NCBI RefSeq assembly: GCF_014698015.1 | Contig: NZ_JACXBS010000001.1 | Span: forward strand, 62,001-126,000 | Reading direction: 5' to 3' | Origin: Kocuria sp. cx-455 | Lineage (GTDB): Bacteria > Actinomycetota > Actinomycetes > Actinomycetales > Micrococcaceae | DNA length: 64,000 bases | Shown: piece by piece, positions 15,634-26,795 of the stretch | How positions within the stretch are numbered: the first letter of the stretch is position 1 | How the letters are laid out: every line of letters starts with the position of its first letter | Position numbers and translations under genes: made by a program | The notes under the pieces: model-generated | Database searches by the model: none | What the model was told of the DNA's origin: nothing | Seen by the model: only the letters and a program-made list of their open reading frames with translations

Positions 15634-16201
15634 GCACGCGTTTCACCACTGCGTAAGGGTCCCGGCCAATAGGTCGGGACCCTTCCTATTTTGTGATTCA
15701 TTCACAGGTTCCCACCGCTCAGGACCAGCAACGACGCCGCTGCATGCACAGTTCCGGGCGGCCATGTGGACGGGTTGTGCACAACCCGGAATCACTCCAT
15801 GTGGAAAACTTTGTGGACAACGATCGAGCTTCGGTGGATAAGCATCCCGGCACGGGGGACGGCCCTGTGGATTCCGCGGAATACCACGGAAGTTACACAC
15901 TGAGCGGCCACAGGTAAGCCCGGAGTTAAGCACAGGACGTCAACAAGCGCGAGCCGTTCGAACAGCGGGAAGCAGACGGTTATCCACAGTTTCCACATGG
16001 GTTATTAACACTCTTACCCTTAAAGAGAAATCCACCGAATAACAAAAATCCTGTTCCCACGCCTCGCCTCGAGCCCGGTCAGCAACCTGTAATTACAAGT
16101 TTGCGCACTCCACTCGGCTCCTGCGGGCTCGATAGTCGCGGCTCAAGGCGGATACGATGCACAGGGCGAGTTACATATTTTTAGACCAAAGGGGCATTGC
16201 C
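15634..16201. other. Probable oriC (dnaA-dnaN spacer)
   Basis: This 568-base non-coding spacer holds perfect DnaA boxes at 15812-15820 (TGTGGACAA) and 15980-15988 (TTATCCACA). Close variants are at 15775-15784 (TTGTGCACAA, both strands), 15800-15808, 15833-15841, 15866-15874 and 15989-15997. An AT-rich tract at about 16001-16052 could be the unwinding element. A TGTAATTACA palindrome lies at 16088-16097. The dnaN ribosome site AAAGGGG is at the right end. In actinobacteria oriC is usually in this spacer; no experiment is implied. Confidence 0.85.
15655..15690 (+). terminator. Rho-independent terminator of dnaA
   Basis: A 10-bp stem AAGGGTCCCG (15655-15664) with CGGGACCCTT (15675-15684), followed by CCTATTTT, starts 22 bases after the dnaA stop. 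It separates dnaA transcription from oriC and dnaN. Confidence 0.85.
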
Positions 16202-17326
16202 GTGAAGTTCTCCGTCGAGCGCGACGTACTGGCTGAAGCAGTCACATGGACGGCACGATCCTTGTCACCACGCCCGCCGGTCCCCGTTCTCTCCGGTCTT
16301 CTGATCAAAGCCGACGGCGGTTCACTATCGATCGCAAGCTTTGACTACGAAATCTCTGCTCGTCTGACCATCAGCGCTGATGTCCAGGAGGAGGGCACCA
16401 CCCTGGTCTCCGGCCGCCTCTTGGCGGATATTTGTCGTTCCCTGCCCTCCGCACCCGTGCAGGTGGAGGTCGAGGGCGGCAAGGTCACGCTCACGTGCAA
16501 GTCGTCCAAGTTCAACCTCGCGGCCATGCCCGTCGGTGACTACCCCCAATTACCGAACCTTCCGGAACTGTCCGGTGTGATCGCCGGTGACGAGTTCGCC
16601 CACGCCGTGGGTCAGGTGAACATCGCCGCGTCCAAGGACGACACCCTCCCGATCCTCACTGGTGTACGCATGGAGATCGAGGGCGAAAAAATCACGTTGC
16701 TAGCCACGGACCGGTACCGGTTGGCCATGCGTGAACTCACCTGGCGGCCTTCTGATCCCACCATTTCCACGGCGGCTCTGATCAAGGCCAAGACCTTGAA
16801 CGACATTGCCAAGACCCTCGGCGCCGCCGGGGACGTCAATGTTGCACTGGCCGACAACGCGGAGCTGGTCGGTTTCGAATCCGGTGGCCGCCGCACCACC
16901 AGCTTGTTGATCGACGGCGAGTATCCCAAGATTCGCTCGTTGTTCCCGGAGAACACCCCGATCACCGCCGCGGTCAAAACGGCGGATCTCGTGGAAGCGG
17001 TCCGCCGCGTTTCCCTGGTCGCCGAACGCAACACCCCGGTGCGACTGGCCTTCACCCAGGGACAGGTGGCACTGGACGCCGGAACCGGCGAGGACGCGCA
17101 GGCTTCCGAGGTCCTGGATGCCCAGCTCAACGGTGACGACATCACCGTGGCGTTCAACCCCACCTACCTGTCCGAGGGTCTGCACGCCTTCGATTCGCAG
17201 TACGTGCGGTTCTCCTTCACCGCACCTCCCAAACCCGCGGTGCTCTCCGCCCAGCAGGAGTTGGATGGCGAGGACAACGTGGATTACAAGTACCTGCTGA
17301 TGCCGGTCCGGTTGCCCAACCAGTGA
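16202..17326 (+). CDS. dnaN: DNA polymerase III sliding clamp (beta subunit)
   Basis: Ring-forming processivity clamp of 374 residues for replicative and repair polymerases. The GTG at 16202 is chosen because AAAGGGG lies about 8-10 bases upstream and the product then begins MKFSVERDVLAEAV, as in actinobacterial DnaN. An in-frame ATG at 16157 has no support. Three repeated clamp subdomains are recognisable, with LLATDRYRLAM in the second and the C-terminal YLLMPVRLPN. recF follows after four bases. Confidence 0.97.
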   Translation: MKFSVERDVLAEAVTWTARSLSPRPPVPVLSGLLIKADGGSLSIASFDYEISARLTISADVQEEGTTLVSGRLLADICRSLPSAPVQVEVEGGKVTLTCKSSKFNLAAMPVGDYPQLPNLPELSGVIAGDEFAHAVGQVNIAASKDDTLPILTGVRMEIEGEKITLLATDRYRLAMRELTWRPSDPTISTAALIKAKTLNDIAKTLGAAGDVNVALADNAELVGFESGGRRTTSLLIDGEYPKIRSLFPENTPITAAVKTADLVEAVRRVSLVAERNTPVRLAFTQGQVALDAGTGEDAQASEVLDAQLNGDDITVAFNPTYLSEGLHAFDSQYVRFSFTAPPKPAVLSAQQELDGEDNVDYKYLLMPVRLPNQ

Positions 17327-17330
17327 TCGT

Positions 17331-18536
17331 GTGTTCGTAGACCACCTGTCCCTGCTGGACTTCAGGACCTACGCGAGTCTCGATCTGCCCCTGGACCGCG
17401 GGCTGACCGTATTCGTAGGTCCCAACGGCGTGGGTAAGACCAACGTGGTCGAGGCCATCGACTGGGCCGCCAACCTCTCCTCACACCGCGTGGCCAGCGA
17501 TACCCCGCTGATCAAAACGGGGTCCGAACGAGCGATCGTCAGGATCCGAGTCCGTCGTGCCACCCAGCGCACGATTCTGGAGTTCGAGCTCAACAGTGGG
17601 CGGACCAATAGGGTCCAGATCAACCGCGCAGCTCCGGTGCGAGCACGGGAGGCCATGGGCATTCTTCACACCGTGGTGTTCTCTCCGGAGGATCTGACTC
17701 TGGTCAAGGGAGACCCGGGGCACCGGCGGAAGTTCCTGGACGACCTGGCGACCGCCATGCGGCCGGTGTTGGTCGCGGCCCGCAGCGATTACGAACGCGC
17801 CCTGAAACAACGCAATGCGCTGTTGAAATCCGCACGCCACTCACGCCAGAACGCGGAATCCCACAGGGCAACCCTGGCCGTGTGGAACGAGCAATTGGCG
17901 CGAGCCGGCGCCGCGGTCATGGGAGCACGACTTCAGCTGCTCAAGGCACTGGAGCCCGAGGTGGATCTGGCCTATCAGCAGCTCACGGACGGCCCGAAAC
18001 ACGTGGCCTTGCACTACGAGTGCTCGTCATTGGACCCCGCTGCTGACCCGGCGGCCCTGGAGCATTTCTCCGTGGCGGACCTCTACCAGCTCATGCTGCA
18101 GGCCTTCGACCGGGTCGAGCGGCAAGAGCAGGAACGCGGGATCACACTGGTGGGTCCGCACCGTGACGACATGATGATTTCCCTGGGGGACACTCCGGCC
18201 AAGGGCTATGCCTCCCACGGTGAGACGTGGTCCACGGCCCTGGCTCTGCGGCTGGGTTCGTGGTACGTACACGTGGCCGATGACCCCAACGAGGGCGCAG
18301 CACCCGTGCTGATCCTGGACGACGTGTTCGCCGAACTGGATGCGCGACGTCGGCAGAAGCTGGCTCAACTTGTCCAGCGAGCCGAGCAGGTACTGGTGAC
18401 CGCCGCCGTGGACGAGGATCTTCCGCAGGCGCTGCGCGAGAACCCGCATCGCGTGGTGCGCGTGAGCCCCGGTCAGGTGGGCGTGGAGGATTCTCCGGCC
18501 GACGAGGCACCCCCCGATCGAGGCGAGCATGACTGA
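17331..18536 (+). CDS. recF: DNA replication and repair protein RecF
   Basis: SMC-like ATPase of 401 residues that helps load RecA at ssDNA gaps. Walker A is GPNGVGKTN near residue 29, and the C-terminal ABC half has GPHRDD and the Walker B/D-loop LILDDVFAELD. The start is GTG at 17331, four bases after the dnaN stop, so it is probably translated by coupling. Its last eight bases overlap the downstream dciA gene. Confidence 0.96.
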   Translation: MFVDHLSLLDFRTYASLDLPLDRGLTVFVGPNGVGKTNVVEAIDWAANLSSHRVASDTPLIKTGSERAIVRIRVRRATQRTILEFELNSGRTNRVQINRAAPVRAREAMGILHTVVFSPEDLTLVKGDPGHRRKFLDDLATAMRPVLVAARSDYERALKQRNALLKSARHSRQNAESHRATLAVWNEQLARAGAAVMGARLQLLKALEPEVDLAYQQLTDGPKHVALHYECSSLDPAADPAALEHFSVADLYQLMLQAFDRVERQEQERGITLVGPHRDDMMISLGDTPAKGYASHGETWSTALALRLGSWYVHVADDPNEGAAPVLILDDVFAELDARRRQKLAQLVQRAEQVLVTAAVDEDLPQALRENPHRVVRVSPGQVGVEDSPADEAPPDRGEHD

Positions 18537-19122
18537 TCCGGCCCGGGACGACGTCGTCGATGCCGCCGCATCCGCACTGCAACGCGTGCGACGAGCCGCT
18601 CAGGAGCGCGGGGACGCGCGACTGTCCAAGGCGGCCGCGGCCAAGAACATGAAGTTCTTTGGGCAGGCGATGGAGGACGGCACGGGATCGCCGGCACTCA
18701 AACAGCGGTACAACCGGCCCGTGGATGCCCGGCAGATGGGTGGTTACTCCGGCCCGGGCAAATCGGCGCGAGACCCCCGCAAGCTGGGCAGTATCGTGGA
18801 TTCACTGATCGTGCACCGTGGCTGGAAAACACCCGTGAACGTGAGCAGCGTGCTCGCGGACTGGGCCTCTCTCGTGGGTGCGCGCAACGCGGAGCACACG
18901 TGGCCCGAGAGCTTCGAGGACACCGTGGTGCGCGTGCGCTGCGACTCCACCGCATACGCCACGCAACTTCGGTTGATGCAATCGCAGATCCTGCGCACTT
19001 TCGCGGATCGACTGGGGGAGGGCATCGTGACCAAGCTCGATATTCACGGGCCGGTGGGGCCGAGTTGGAAGAAGGGCCGATGGACCGTCCAGGGTCGCGG
19101 GCCCCGCGATACCTACGGATAA
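18529..19122 (+). CDS. dciA: DUF721/DciA-family replicative helicase loader
   Basis: A 197-residue protein of the DUF721 family; DciA (Rv0004 in M. tuberculosis) recruits or loads the DnaB helicase in bacteria lacking DnaC/DnaI. The conserved domain is the C-terminal half: SIVDSLIVHRGWK, the VLADWASLVG segment, then AYATQLRLMQSQIL. The N-terminal half is basic and probably flexible. The ATG at 18529 overlaps the recF stop. Position between recF and gyrB is diagnostic for this family in actinobacteria. Confidence 0.88.
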   Translation: MTDPARDDVVDAAASALQRVRRAAQERGDARLSKAAAAKNMKFFGQAMEDGTGSPALKQRYNRPVDARQMGGYSGPGKSARDPRKLGSIVDSLIVHRGWKTPVNVSSVLADWASLVGARNAEHTWPESFEDTVVRVRCDSTAYATQLRLMQSQILRTFADRLGEGIVTKLDIHGPVGPSWKKGRWTVQGRGPRDTYG

Positions 19123-19287
19123 CCGCGTTCCATGTCCCGGATGAGGCGGTAGACGCCGCAATTCTCAGAATCACCCCCGGCTCATGTGGTCCCCCAGCGG
19201 ATGGGGCCTCCGGGGCGTCTGCGGGCCGTTGAGCGCTTTATCCGGTAGAATTGCGGTACAAGATCTTTTTGTCCCGCCAGCCGATGA

Positions 19288-21444
<2,157 letters not shown>

Positions 21445-21521
21445 ATATGCTGTCTACCGCATATTCCGTATGCGGTATGAATGCCGAATCGTGGGATCTG
21501 AGAAGAAACGGATAGCAACGA

Positions 21522-24200
21522 ATGAGTGACGAGACTCCGGACGGAAACGCCCCGGTCGACCCCGAGAACTCGACCGAGCTCGAAACGGGCGAGGGCGACG
21601 TCGTCGTGAGCAGCGGCGATCACGTGGAGCAGGTGGACCTGCAGACCGAGATGCAGCGCTCGTACCTGGACTACGCCATGGCCGTGATCGTGGGCCGCGC
21701 GCTGCCGGATGTGCGCGACGGTTTGAAGCCCGTGCACCGCCGGGTGATCTACACGATGTTCGACGGCGGTTACCGCCCCGAGCGTTCCTTCAACAAGTGC
21801 GCCCGCGTGGTCGGTGACGTGATGGGTAACTACCACCCGCACGGTGACTCCGCGATCTACGACGCCCTGGTGCGACTGATTCAGAACTGGATCATGCGCT
21901 ACCCGCTCGCGCTCGGCCAGGGCAACTTCGGCTCGCCCGGTAACGACGGCGCCGCGGCACCGCGTTACACCGAGACCAAGATGGCTCCGCTGGCCATGGA
22001 GATGGTCCGGGACATTCACGAGGACACCGTGGATTTCCAGGACAACTACGACGGCAAGCAGCAGGAACCCACCGTTCTGCCCTCGCGCTTCCCGAACCTG
22101 CTGGTCAACGGTTCTTCCGGTATCGCCGTGGGTATGGCCACCAACATTCCGCCGCACAACCTGCGCGAGGTGGCGGACGGCGTGCAGTGGTACCTCCAGA
22201 ACCCCACCGTGGATCGCGAGACCCTGCTCGAAGAACTCATCAAACGCGTCAAGGGCCCGGATTTCCCCACGGGTGCTCAGATCCTGGGCCACAAGGGCAT
22301 CGAGGACGCCTACCGCACCGGCCGTGGTTCCATCACCATGCGCGCCGTGGTCAATGTGGAAGAGATCCACGGCCGGACCTGCCTGGTGGTCACCGAACTG
22401 CCGTACCAGGTGAACCCGGACAACCTGGCCGTGAAGATCGCCGACCTCGTCAAGGACGGCCGCGTGCAGGGCATTGCGGACATGCGCGACGAGACCTCCG
22501 GTCGTACCGGTCAGCGTCTGGTGATCGTGCTCAAGCGCGATGCCGTGCCCAAGGTGGTGCTCAACAACCTCTACAAGCACACGCAGCTGCAGGAGAACTT
22601 CTCCGCCAACATGCTGGCGCTCGTGGACGGAGTGCCCCGCACCCTGTCCCTGGACGCTTTTGTGCACCACTGGGTCACGCACCAAATGGAAGTCATTGTG
22701 CGTCGCACCCGGTACCGACTCAAGCAGGCCGAGGAAGAAGCACATATTCTGCGCGGTCTCCTCAAGGCACTCGACGCCCTGGACGAGGTCATTGCGCTGA
22801 TCCGCCGTTCTCCCACCGTGGAGGAAGCCCGCAACGGGCTCATGGAGCTGCTCGACATCGACGAGGCCCAAGCGCAGGCCATTCTCAACATGCAGCTGCG
22901 CCGCCTGGCCGCTCTGGAACGCCAGAAGATCCAGGACCGGCACGCGGAACTGGAGCGTCTGATCGCCGAGTACCAGGCGATCATCGCCTCCGAGGACCGG
23001 CAGCGCGAAATCATTTCCGAGGAACTCGCGGAGATCGTCAATCACTTCGGTGATGATCGCCGCAGTGAGATCCTGTTCGGTTACGACGGCGACATGTCCA
23101 TGGAAGACCTCATTCCCGAAGAGGAAGTGGTCGTCACCATTACCCGCGACGGGTACGTCAAGCGCACGCGCTCGGACGAGTACCGTTCGCAGCACCGTGG
23201 TGGTCGCGGCATCAAGGGCGCACAGTTGCGTGGCGGTGACGTGGTGGAGCACTTCTTCGTGACCACCACGCACAATTGGATTTTGTTCTTCACCACGTTC
23301 GGTCGCGTGTACCGGGCCAAGGCGTACGAACTGGTCGAGGCCGGCCGCGACGCCAAGGGTCAGCACGTGGCCAACCTCTTGGAGTTCCAGCCGGACGAGC
23401 GCATCGCCCAGGTCATGCAGTTGCGCACCTACCAGGACGCCCCGTACCTGGTTCTGGCCACCCGCCGCGGTCTGGTCAAGAAGTCCCGGTTGTCCGACTA
23501 CGACACCAATCGCACCGCCGGCGTGATCGCCATCAACCTGCGCGACGACGACGAACTGGTCTCGGCCATGCTCGCGACTCGCGCGGACGACATCATGTTG
23601 ATTTCACATCTCGGTCAGTCGTTGCGTTTCACCGCCGACGACGACGCTCTGCGCCCCATGGGGCGCGCGACCTCCGGGGTGACCGGCATGAAGTTCCGCG
23701 ACCGTGACGAATTGCTATCGGCCAATGTGGTCACCGACGACGCTTTCGTGTTCGTGGTGACCGAGGGCGGCTACGCCAAGCGCACCGCGGTCAGTGAATA
23801 CCGCGTGCAGGGTCGCGGTGGTCTGGGTATCAAGGTGGCCAAGCTTGCCGATGACCGCGGCGATCTGGTCGGTGGCCTGATCGTGGGCGAAGCGGATGAG
23901 GTCCTCGTGGTCATGTCCGGCGGCAAGGTGGTTCGTTCCAACGTGGCCGAGGTTCCCGCTCGCGGGCGCGACACGATGGGCGTGATCTTCGCCAAGCCGG
24001 GGCCTTCGGATCACATTGTCGGGGTTGCTCACAACGCCGAACGTGAGATCGAGAAAAAGGTGGATTCCGAAGCCGAAGAGGGCGGCGACGTCCGCCCCGA
24101 GGAAACGCAAAAAGATGCGGCGGACCAGGGCAGTGATGCCGGGGCTCCCTCGGACGATGCAGTAGCGTTGGAAAACCACGACAACGGAGGTGAAGCATGA
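21522..24200 (+). CDS. gyrA: DNA gyrase subunit A
   Basis: DNA-breaking subunit of 892 residues. The catalytic tyrosine is Tyr149 in APRYTE. The quinolone-determining region reads [10 protein letters not shown] with Ser110 and Asp114 (equivalents of E. coli Ser83 and Asp87), so there is no classical fluoroquinolone-resistance substitution. The GyrA box HRGGRGIKG marks the C-terminal DNA-wrapping pinwheel. The N-terminal 35 residues and the last about 60 are acidic tails. The ATG at 21522 lies 77 bases after gyrB. Its stop overlaps the next gene by four bases. Confidence 0.97.
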   Translation: MSDETPDGNAPVDPENSTELETGEGDVVVSSGDHVEQVDLQTEMQRSYLDYAMAVIVGRALPDVRDGLKPVHRRVIYTMFDGGYRPERSFNKCARVVGDVMGNYHPHGDSAIYDALVRLIQNWIMRYPLALGQGNFGSPGNDGAAAPRYTETKMAPLAMEMVRDIHEDTVDFQDNYDGKQQEPTVLPSRFPNLLVNGSSGIAVGMATNIPPHNLREVADGVQWYLQNPTVDRETLLEELIKRVKGPDFPTGAQILGHKGIEDAYRTGRGSITMRAVVNVEEIHGRTCLVVTELPYQVNPDNLAVKIADLVKDGRVQGIADMRDETSGRTGQRLVIVLKRDAVPKVVLNNLYKHTQLQENFSANMLALVDGVPRTLSLDAFVHHWVTHQMEVIVRRTRYRLKQAEEEAHILRGLLKALDALDEVIALIRRSPTVEEARNGLMELLDIDEAQAQAILNMQLRRLAALERQKIQDRHAELERLIAEYQAIIASEDRQREIISEELAEIVNHFGDDRRSEILFGYDGDMSMEDLIPEEEVVVTITRDGYVKRTRSDEYRSQHRGGRGIKGAQLRGGDVVEHFFVTTTHNWILFFTTFGRVYRAKAYELVEAGRDAKGQHVANLLEFQPDERIAQVMQLRTYQDAPYLVLATRRGLVKKSRLSDYDTNRTAGVIAINLRDDDELVSAMLATRADDIMLISHLGQSLRFTADDDALRPMGRATSGVTGMKFRDRDELLSANVVTDDAFVFVVTEGGYAKRTAVSEYRVQGRGGLGIKVAKLADDRGDLVGGLIVGEADEVLVVMSGGKVVRSNVAEVPARGRDTMGVIFAKPGPSDHIVGVAHNAEREIEKKVDSEAEEGGDVRPEETQKDAADQGSDAGAPSDDAVALENHDNGGEA

Positions 24201-24751
24201 GCGCAAGCTCTGCCTCGAAGGGTTCCAAGCCCCCCACGAACTCCCCGGTGAGCCCCTCCAAGGGTGGCATCAGCACCGCGGAAAAGAAGCCGAGCTCTCC
24301 GACCGCGGCGAAAAAGTCAGGCTCGCCCGCTGCGAAGAAGCCGCAGAATCAGCCCGCCAAGGGACTGGTCCGTCCGGCACCGCGCGCCAAGGTGCGCCGC
24401 GCGCGGCTGGTGGTGTCCAAGGTTGACACCTGGTCAGTCCTCAAGCTTGCCTTCCTGCTCTCCGTTGCACTGGGCATCATTGTGGTCGTCGCATCGTTGG
24501 TGCTGTGGCTCGTGCTGAACCTCACCGGTCTGTTCGACGGGATCAACGAGATGCTGTCTATGCTCGGCGGGAATGCGGGCGGCACGGACATCAAGGAATT
24601 CCTGTCCCTGGGCAACGTGGCGCTGTTCGCCACGGTCATCTCGGTGGTCAACGTGATCCTGCTGACCGCGCTGGCAGTGTTGGGCGCTCTGCTGTACAAC
24701 ATTGCGGCCGCTCTGATCGGCGGTATCGGGGTGACCCTGACCGACGACTGA
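24197..24751 (+). CDS. DUF3566 membrane protein
   Basis: A 184-residue protein with a basic, Ser/Lys/Pro-rich cytoplasmic N-terminus (about 1-70) and two predicted membrane segments (about 78-110 and 145-180) separated by a short loop. The segment [16 protein letters not shown] and its place directly after gyrA match the actinobacterial DUF3566 family. The function is unknown. The ATG at 24197 overlaps the gyrA stop as ATGA, so the two are co-translated. Confidence 0.85.
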   Translation: MSASSASKGSKPPTNSPVSPSKGGISTAEKKPSSPTAAKKSGSPAAKKPQNQPAKGLVRPAPRAKVRRARLVVSKVDTWSVLKLAFLLSVALGIIVVVASLVLWLVLNLTGLFDGINEMLSMLGGNAGGTDIKEFLSLGNVALFATVISVVNVILLTALAVLGALLYNIAAALIGGIGVTLTDD

Positions 24752-24839
24752 TCGGTTCTCGATTTGGCGCCGGGGGAAACCTCCGGTAAAGTTTCAGCTC
24801 GGTCAACCAAGAGGTTAATGTGTTGGTTGACTGTGCTAC

Positions 24840-24913
24840 GGGCGTATAGCTCAGACGGTTAGAGCGCTTCGCTGATAACGAAGAGGTCCCAGGTTCAATT
24901 CCTGGTACGCCCA
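24840..24913 (+). tRNA. tRNA-Ile (anticodon GAT)
   Basis: A complete cloverleaf of 74 bases. The acceptor stem GGGCGTA pairs with TACGCCC, the anticodon stem CTTCG/CGAAG encloses CTGATAA, and the T arm is CCAGG-TTCAATT-CCTGG. The discriminator is A and no CCA is encoded. Confidence 0.97.
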
Positions 24914-24951
24914 CTCACTGAGTTCACGATTCACATCGTGTGGAGGTAGCG

Positions 24952-25074
24952 ATGAAGGCACGACTCGCAGCACTGGCTGCACTCGCGGGCCTGTCCGTCG
25001 CAGCCTTCAAAGCCTGGCGTGAGGCGGAAGCCAAACGTCAAGCGTGGGACTCAGTTGTGGATCCCGTGGACTGA
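24952..25074 (+). CDS. DLW-39 family small protein
   Basis: A 40-residue ORF starting ATG at 24952 with TGGAGG 8-12 bases upstream. It has an Ala/Leu-rich N-terminal segment (MKARLAALAALAGLS), then KAWREAEAKRQAW, and ends DPVD. Size, C-terminal pattern and position between tRNA-Ile and tRNA-Ala agree with the DLW-39 family of actinobacteria, of unknown function. It could be a short amphipathic or membrane-associated peptide. Confidence 0.8.
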   Translation: MKARLAALAALAGLSVAAFKAWREAEAKRQAWDSVVDPVD

Positions 25075-25121
25075 ACGGTCAGGGAATGCGGCCCACCCGC
25101 GGGTGGACTAACAATGAATAC

Positions 25122-25194
25122 GGGGCCTTAGCTCAGTTGGTAGAGCGCCGCCTTTGCAAGGCGGATGTCAGGAGTTCGAATCTCCTAGGCTCCA
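25122..25194 (+). tRNA. tRNA-Ala (anticodon TGC)
   Basis: A 73-base cloverleaf. The acceptor GGGGCCT pairs with AGGCTCC (one G-T pair), the anticodon stem CCGCC/GGCGG encloses TTTGCAA, and the T arm is AGGAG-TTCGAAT-CTCCT. The CCA end is not encoded. Confidence 0.97.
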
Positions 25195-25197
25195 CAG

Positions 25198-25755
25198 TCA
25201 CAACCTCCGGGTTCCTGTTGCGGCAGGGGCCCGGAGGTTTTTTGTGCCCCGAGTGTTAAGCCTTCGACGCGCCGCCACGACCGGCTGAGGCCGGAACACG
25301 AACCACGCGGCCGCTACCGCGAGCAGGATGACCAGCACGGTGGTGACCGTAGTGAGCGGTGCGGCGGCGGTTACCTGGGACAGCGTGCGGGTGGGCACCA
25401 GGGCCGCGAACAGGAACGCCGCCCATAGGCCCAGGTACGAACCGACCATGTTTCCCCGATGCGCTTGCACGTTCCCGCGGCGAATGGCCACAACTCCCAG
25501 GGTGAGAGAAATGAGCGTCCACGCCGAGAGTGCGTGGAGCCCGGACAGTGCCGAGAACGGCTGTTGAATTCCAAAGCTTGTGACCGCGGTGATCACCATG
25601 GCGATGACCCACGTGCGCCCGAGCATGCGATGGGTGCGATCACGTTTCCGACGCACCAGGTTGAACGGTCCGACCGCCAAGGCGAAGAGCGCGGTGATCA
25701 CGTGAACAATGAGGAGGGGACTGGAGACCAAATGATTGAGCGCTTCCATGCTCAT
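25198..25755 (-). CDS. DUF2306-like four-TM membrane protein
   Basis: A 185-residue hydrophobic protein with four predicted membrane segments (about 12-35, 48-68, 75-92, 105-155 region) and the loop motif HRMLGRTWV, as in DUF2306 proteins of unknown function. Two ATGs, at 25755 and 25749, are possible; neither has a clear ribosome site. The hydrophobic frame runs to a TGA at 25200-25198, so the last 15-20 codons (NTRGTKNLRAPAAT...) are specified by the tRNA-Ala terminator and are probably not conserved. It diverges from a MerR-family regulator that may control it. Confidence 0.7.
   Translation of the reverse strand: MSMEALNHLVSSPLLIVHVITALFALAVGPFNLVRRKRDRTHRMLGRTWVIAMVITAVTSFGIQQPFSALSGLHALSAWTLISLTLGVVAIRRGNVQAHRGNMVGSYLGLWAAFLFAALVPTRTLSQVTAAAPLTTVTTVLVILLAVAAAWFVFRPQPVVAARRRLNTRGTKNLRAPAATGTRRL
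25202..25244 (+). terminator. Rho-independent terminator after tRNA-Ala
   Basis: A 10-bp stem AACCTCCGGG (25202-25211) with CCCGGAGGTT (25230-25239) is followed by TTTTT. It lies inside the 3' end of the oppositely oriented DUF2306-type gene. Confidence 0.9.
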
Positions 25756-25778
25756 AAGATAGTTTGAGTATCCAAGGC

Positions 25779-25799
25779 TGTCACCGTAGATAGCTGACA
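25779..25799. promoter_or_regulatory. Candidate MerR operator between divergent genes
   Basis: An inverted repeat TGTCA-N11-TGACA lies in the 105-base spacer between the DUF2306-like gene and the MerR gene. A direct repeat GTATCCAA (25768-25775 and 25809-25816) flanks it. MerR proteins bind dyads in promoter spacers, so this is a plausible but unproven operator. Confidence 0.4.
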
Positions 25800-25860
25800 C
25801 CGGAACGGGTATCCAAACCACGGGTGGAGAACTGCCCGGATCAACAACCGGAGAAGCACC

Positions 25861-26625
25861 ATGAAGCTTAAAGAGCTCGCGGAAATCACGGGTGTTCCGA
25901 CCAGTTCCATTAAGTTCTACCTCCGTCATGAGCTGTTGCACCCCGGGGAGAAGCTCAATGCAACCACCGCACGCTACGGACACGATCACGCGGAGCGGTT
26001 GGAACTTATCAAAGCGCTGCGCCAGGTCATCGGACTGTCCCTCGAGCAGTGCGCGCGGGTGGTCACCGCGGTGGACGCGACCGAGACGGTGACCACCGTG
26101 GCACTCATGGGTCAGGTGCAGACCGTGGTCCAAGAATTCTTGGGCGAAAGTCCCGGTCCGAGTTCGTCCGAGGAAGGTGGGGTTGGCGGCACTGAAGATG
26201 GCGCAGTTCGTGCTGATGCACCGTTGTCCCAAAGCACCCGCCTCACGGCGGATGACATCGTGGACGCCATGGGGTGGCTGTCCGGCACGGATGAATCCAT
26301 GGTTGCCCTTGATCAGGAACTCCACCGCATGGCCCTGTGGGGATTGGCTCCTCGCCTGGATTCTGCGTTGGTGTACGCGCGAGCAGTGGACGCGGTAGCC
26401 GCGCACCAGCTTCGCATCGCACGGGACCGCAGGGGCCTCGAGGAATGGCAGCGCATGGCGGATCGGGGCGGCACTTCCGGGGACGAGTCGGTGAGTCGCG
26501 ACCAGCTCGCCATGTACGTGGCGCTGGGGGTCTATTCGTATTCGCGCTTCCTGCTCAAACTTCTGGCGGTGGCTCAGGGCTCTCATGCGCGTTCGAGCCC
26601 GGGAGAAAAGGAAGGCGGCCACTGA
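25861..26625 (+). CDS. MerR family transcriptional regulator
   Basis: A 254-residue regulator. The N-terminal winged HTH is clear (MKLKELAEITGVPTSSIKFYLRHELLHPG), followed by a coupling helix (HAERLELIKALRQVIGLSL). The long C-terminal effector domain (about 90-250) is not a recognisable metal or drug domain and contains a Gly/Glu-rich linker near 105-120. ATG is at 25861 after GGAGAAGC. It diverges from the DUF2306-like gene, the likely target. The inducer is unknown. Confidence 0.85.
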   Translation: MKLKELAEITGVPTSSIKFYLRHELLHPGEKLNATTARYGHDHAERLELIKALRQVIGLSLEQCARVVTAVDATETVTTVALMGQVQTVVQEFLGESPGPSSSEEGGVGGTEDGAVRADAPLSQSTRLTADDIVDAMGWLSGTDESMVALDQELHRMALWGLAPRLDSALVYARAVDAVAAHQLRIARDRRGLEEWQRMADRGGTSGDESVSRDQLAMYVALGVYSYSRFLLKLLAVAQGSHARSSPGEKEGGH

Positions 26626-26795
26626 CCGATCGGGACGCCGGTCAGGAAGACGGCCGAGCGGCGTCGTCGGGTGAAATATTCGAATACTTCCCTGCCACAG
26701 TTGTTTACCAAAGCGCCCCAACAGTTAGCGCATGAAATGATGATGAGTAATTGTTGTGACCCTTCCCATGCTTGCCAAGTCACTGGAGTAACCGA

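Noticed and set aside
25093-25106. CCACCCGCGGGTGG palindrome between DLW-39 and tRNA-Ala as a terminator
   Set aside because: It has no loop and no T tract, and the tRNA promoter must lie in the same few bases; it may be chance in GC-rich DNA.
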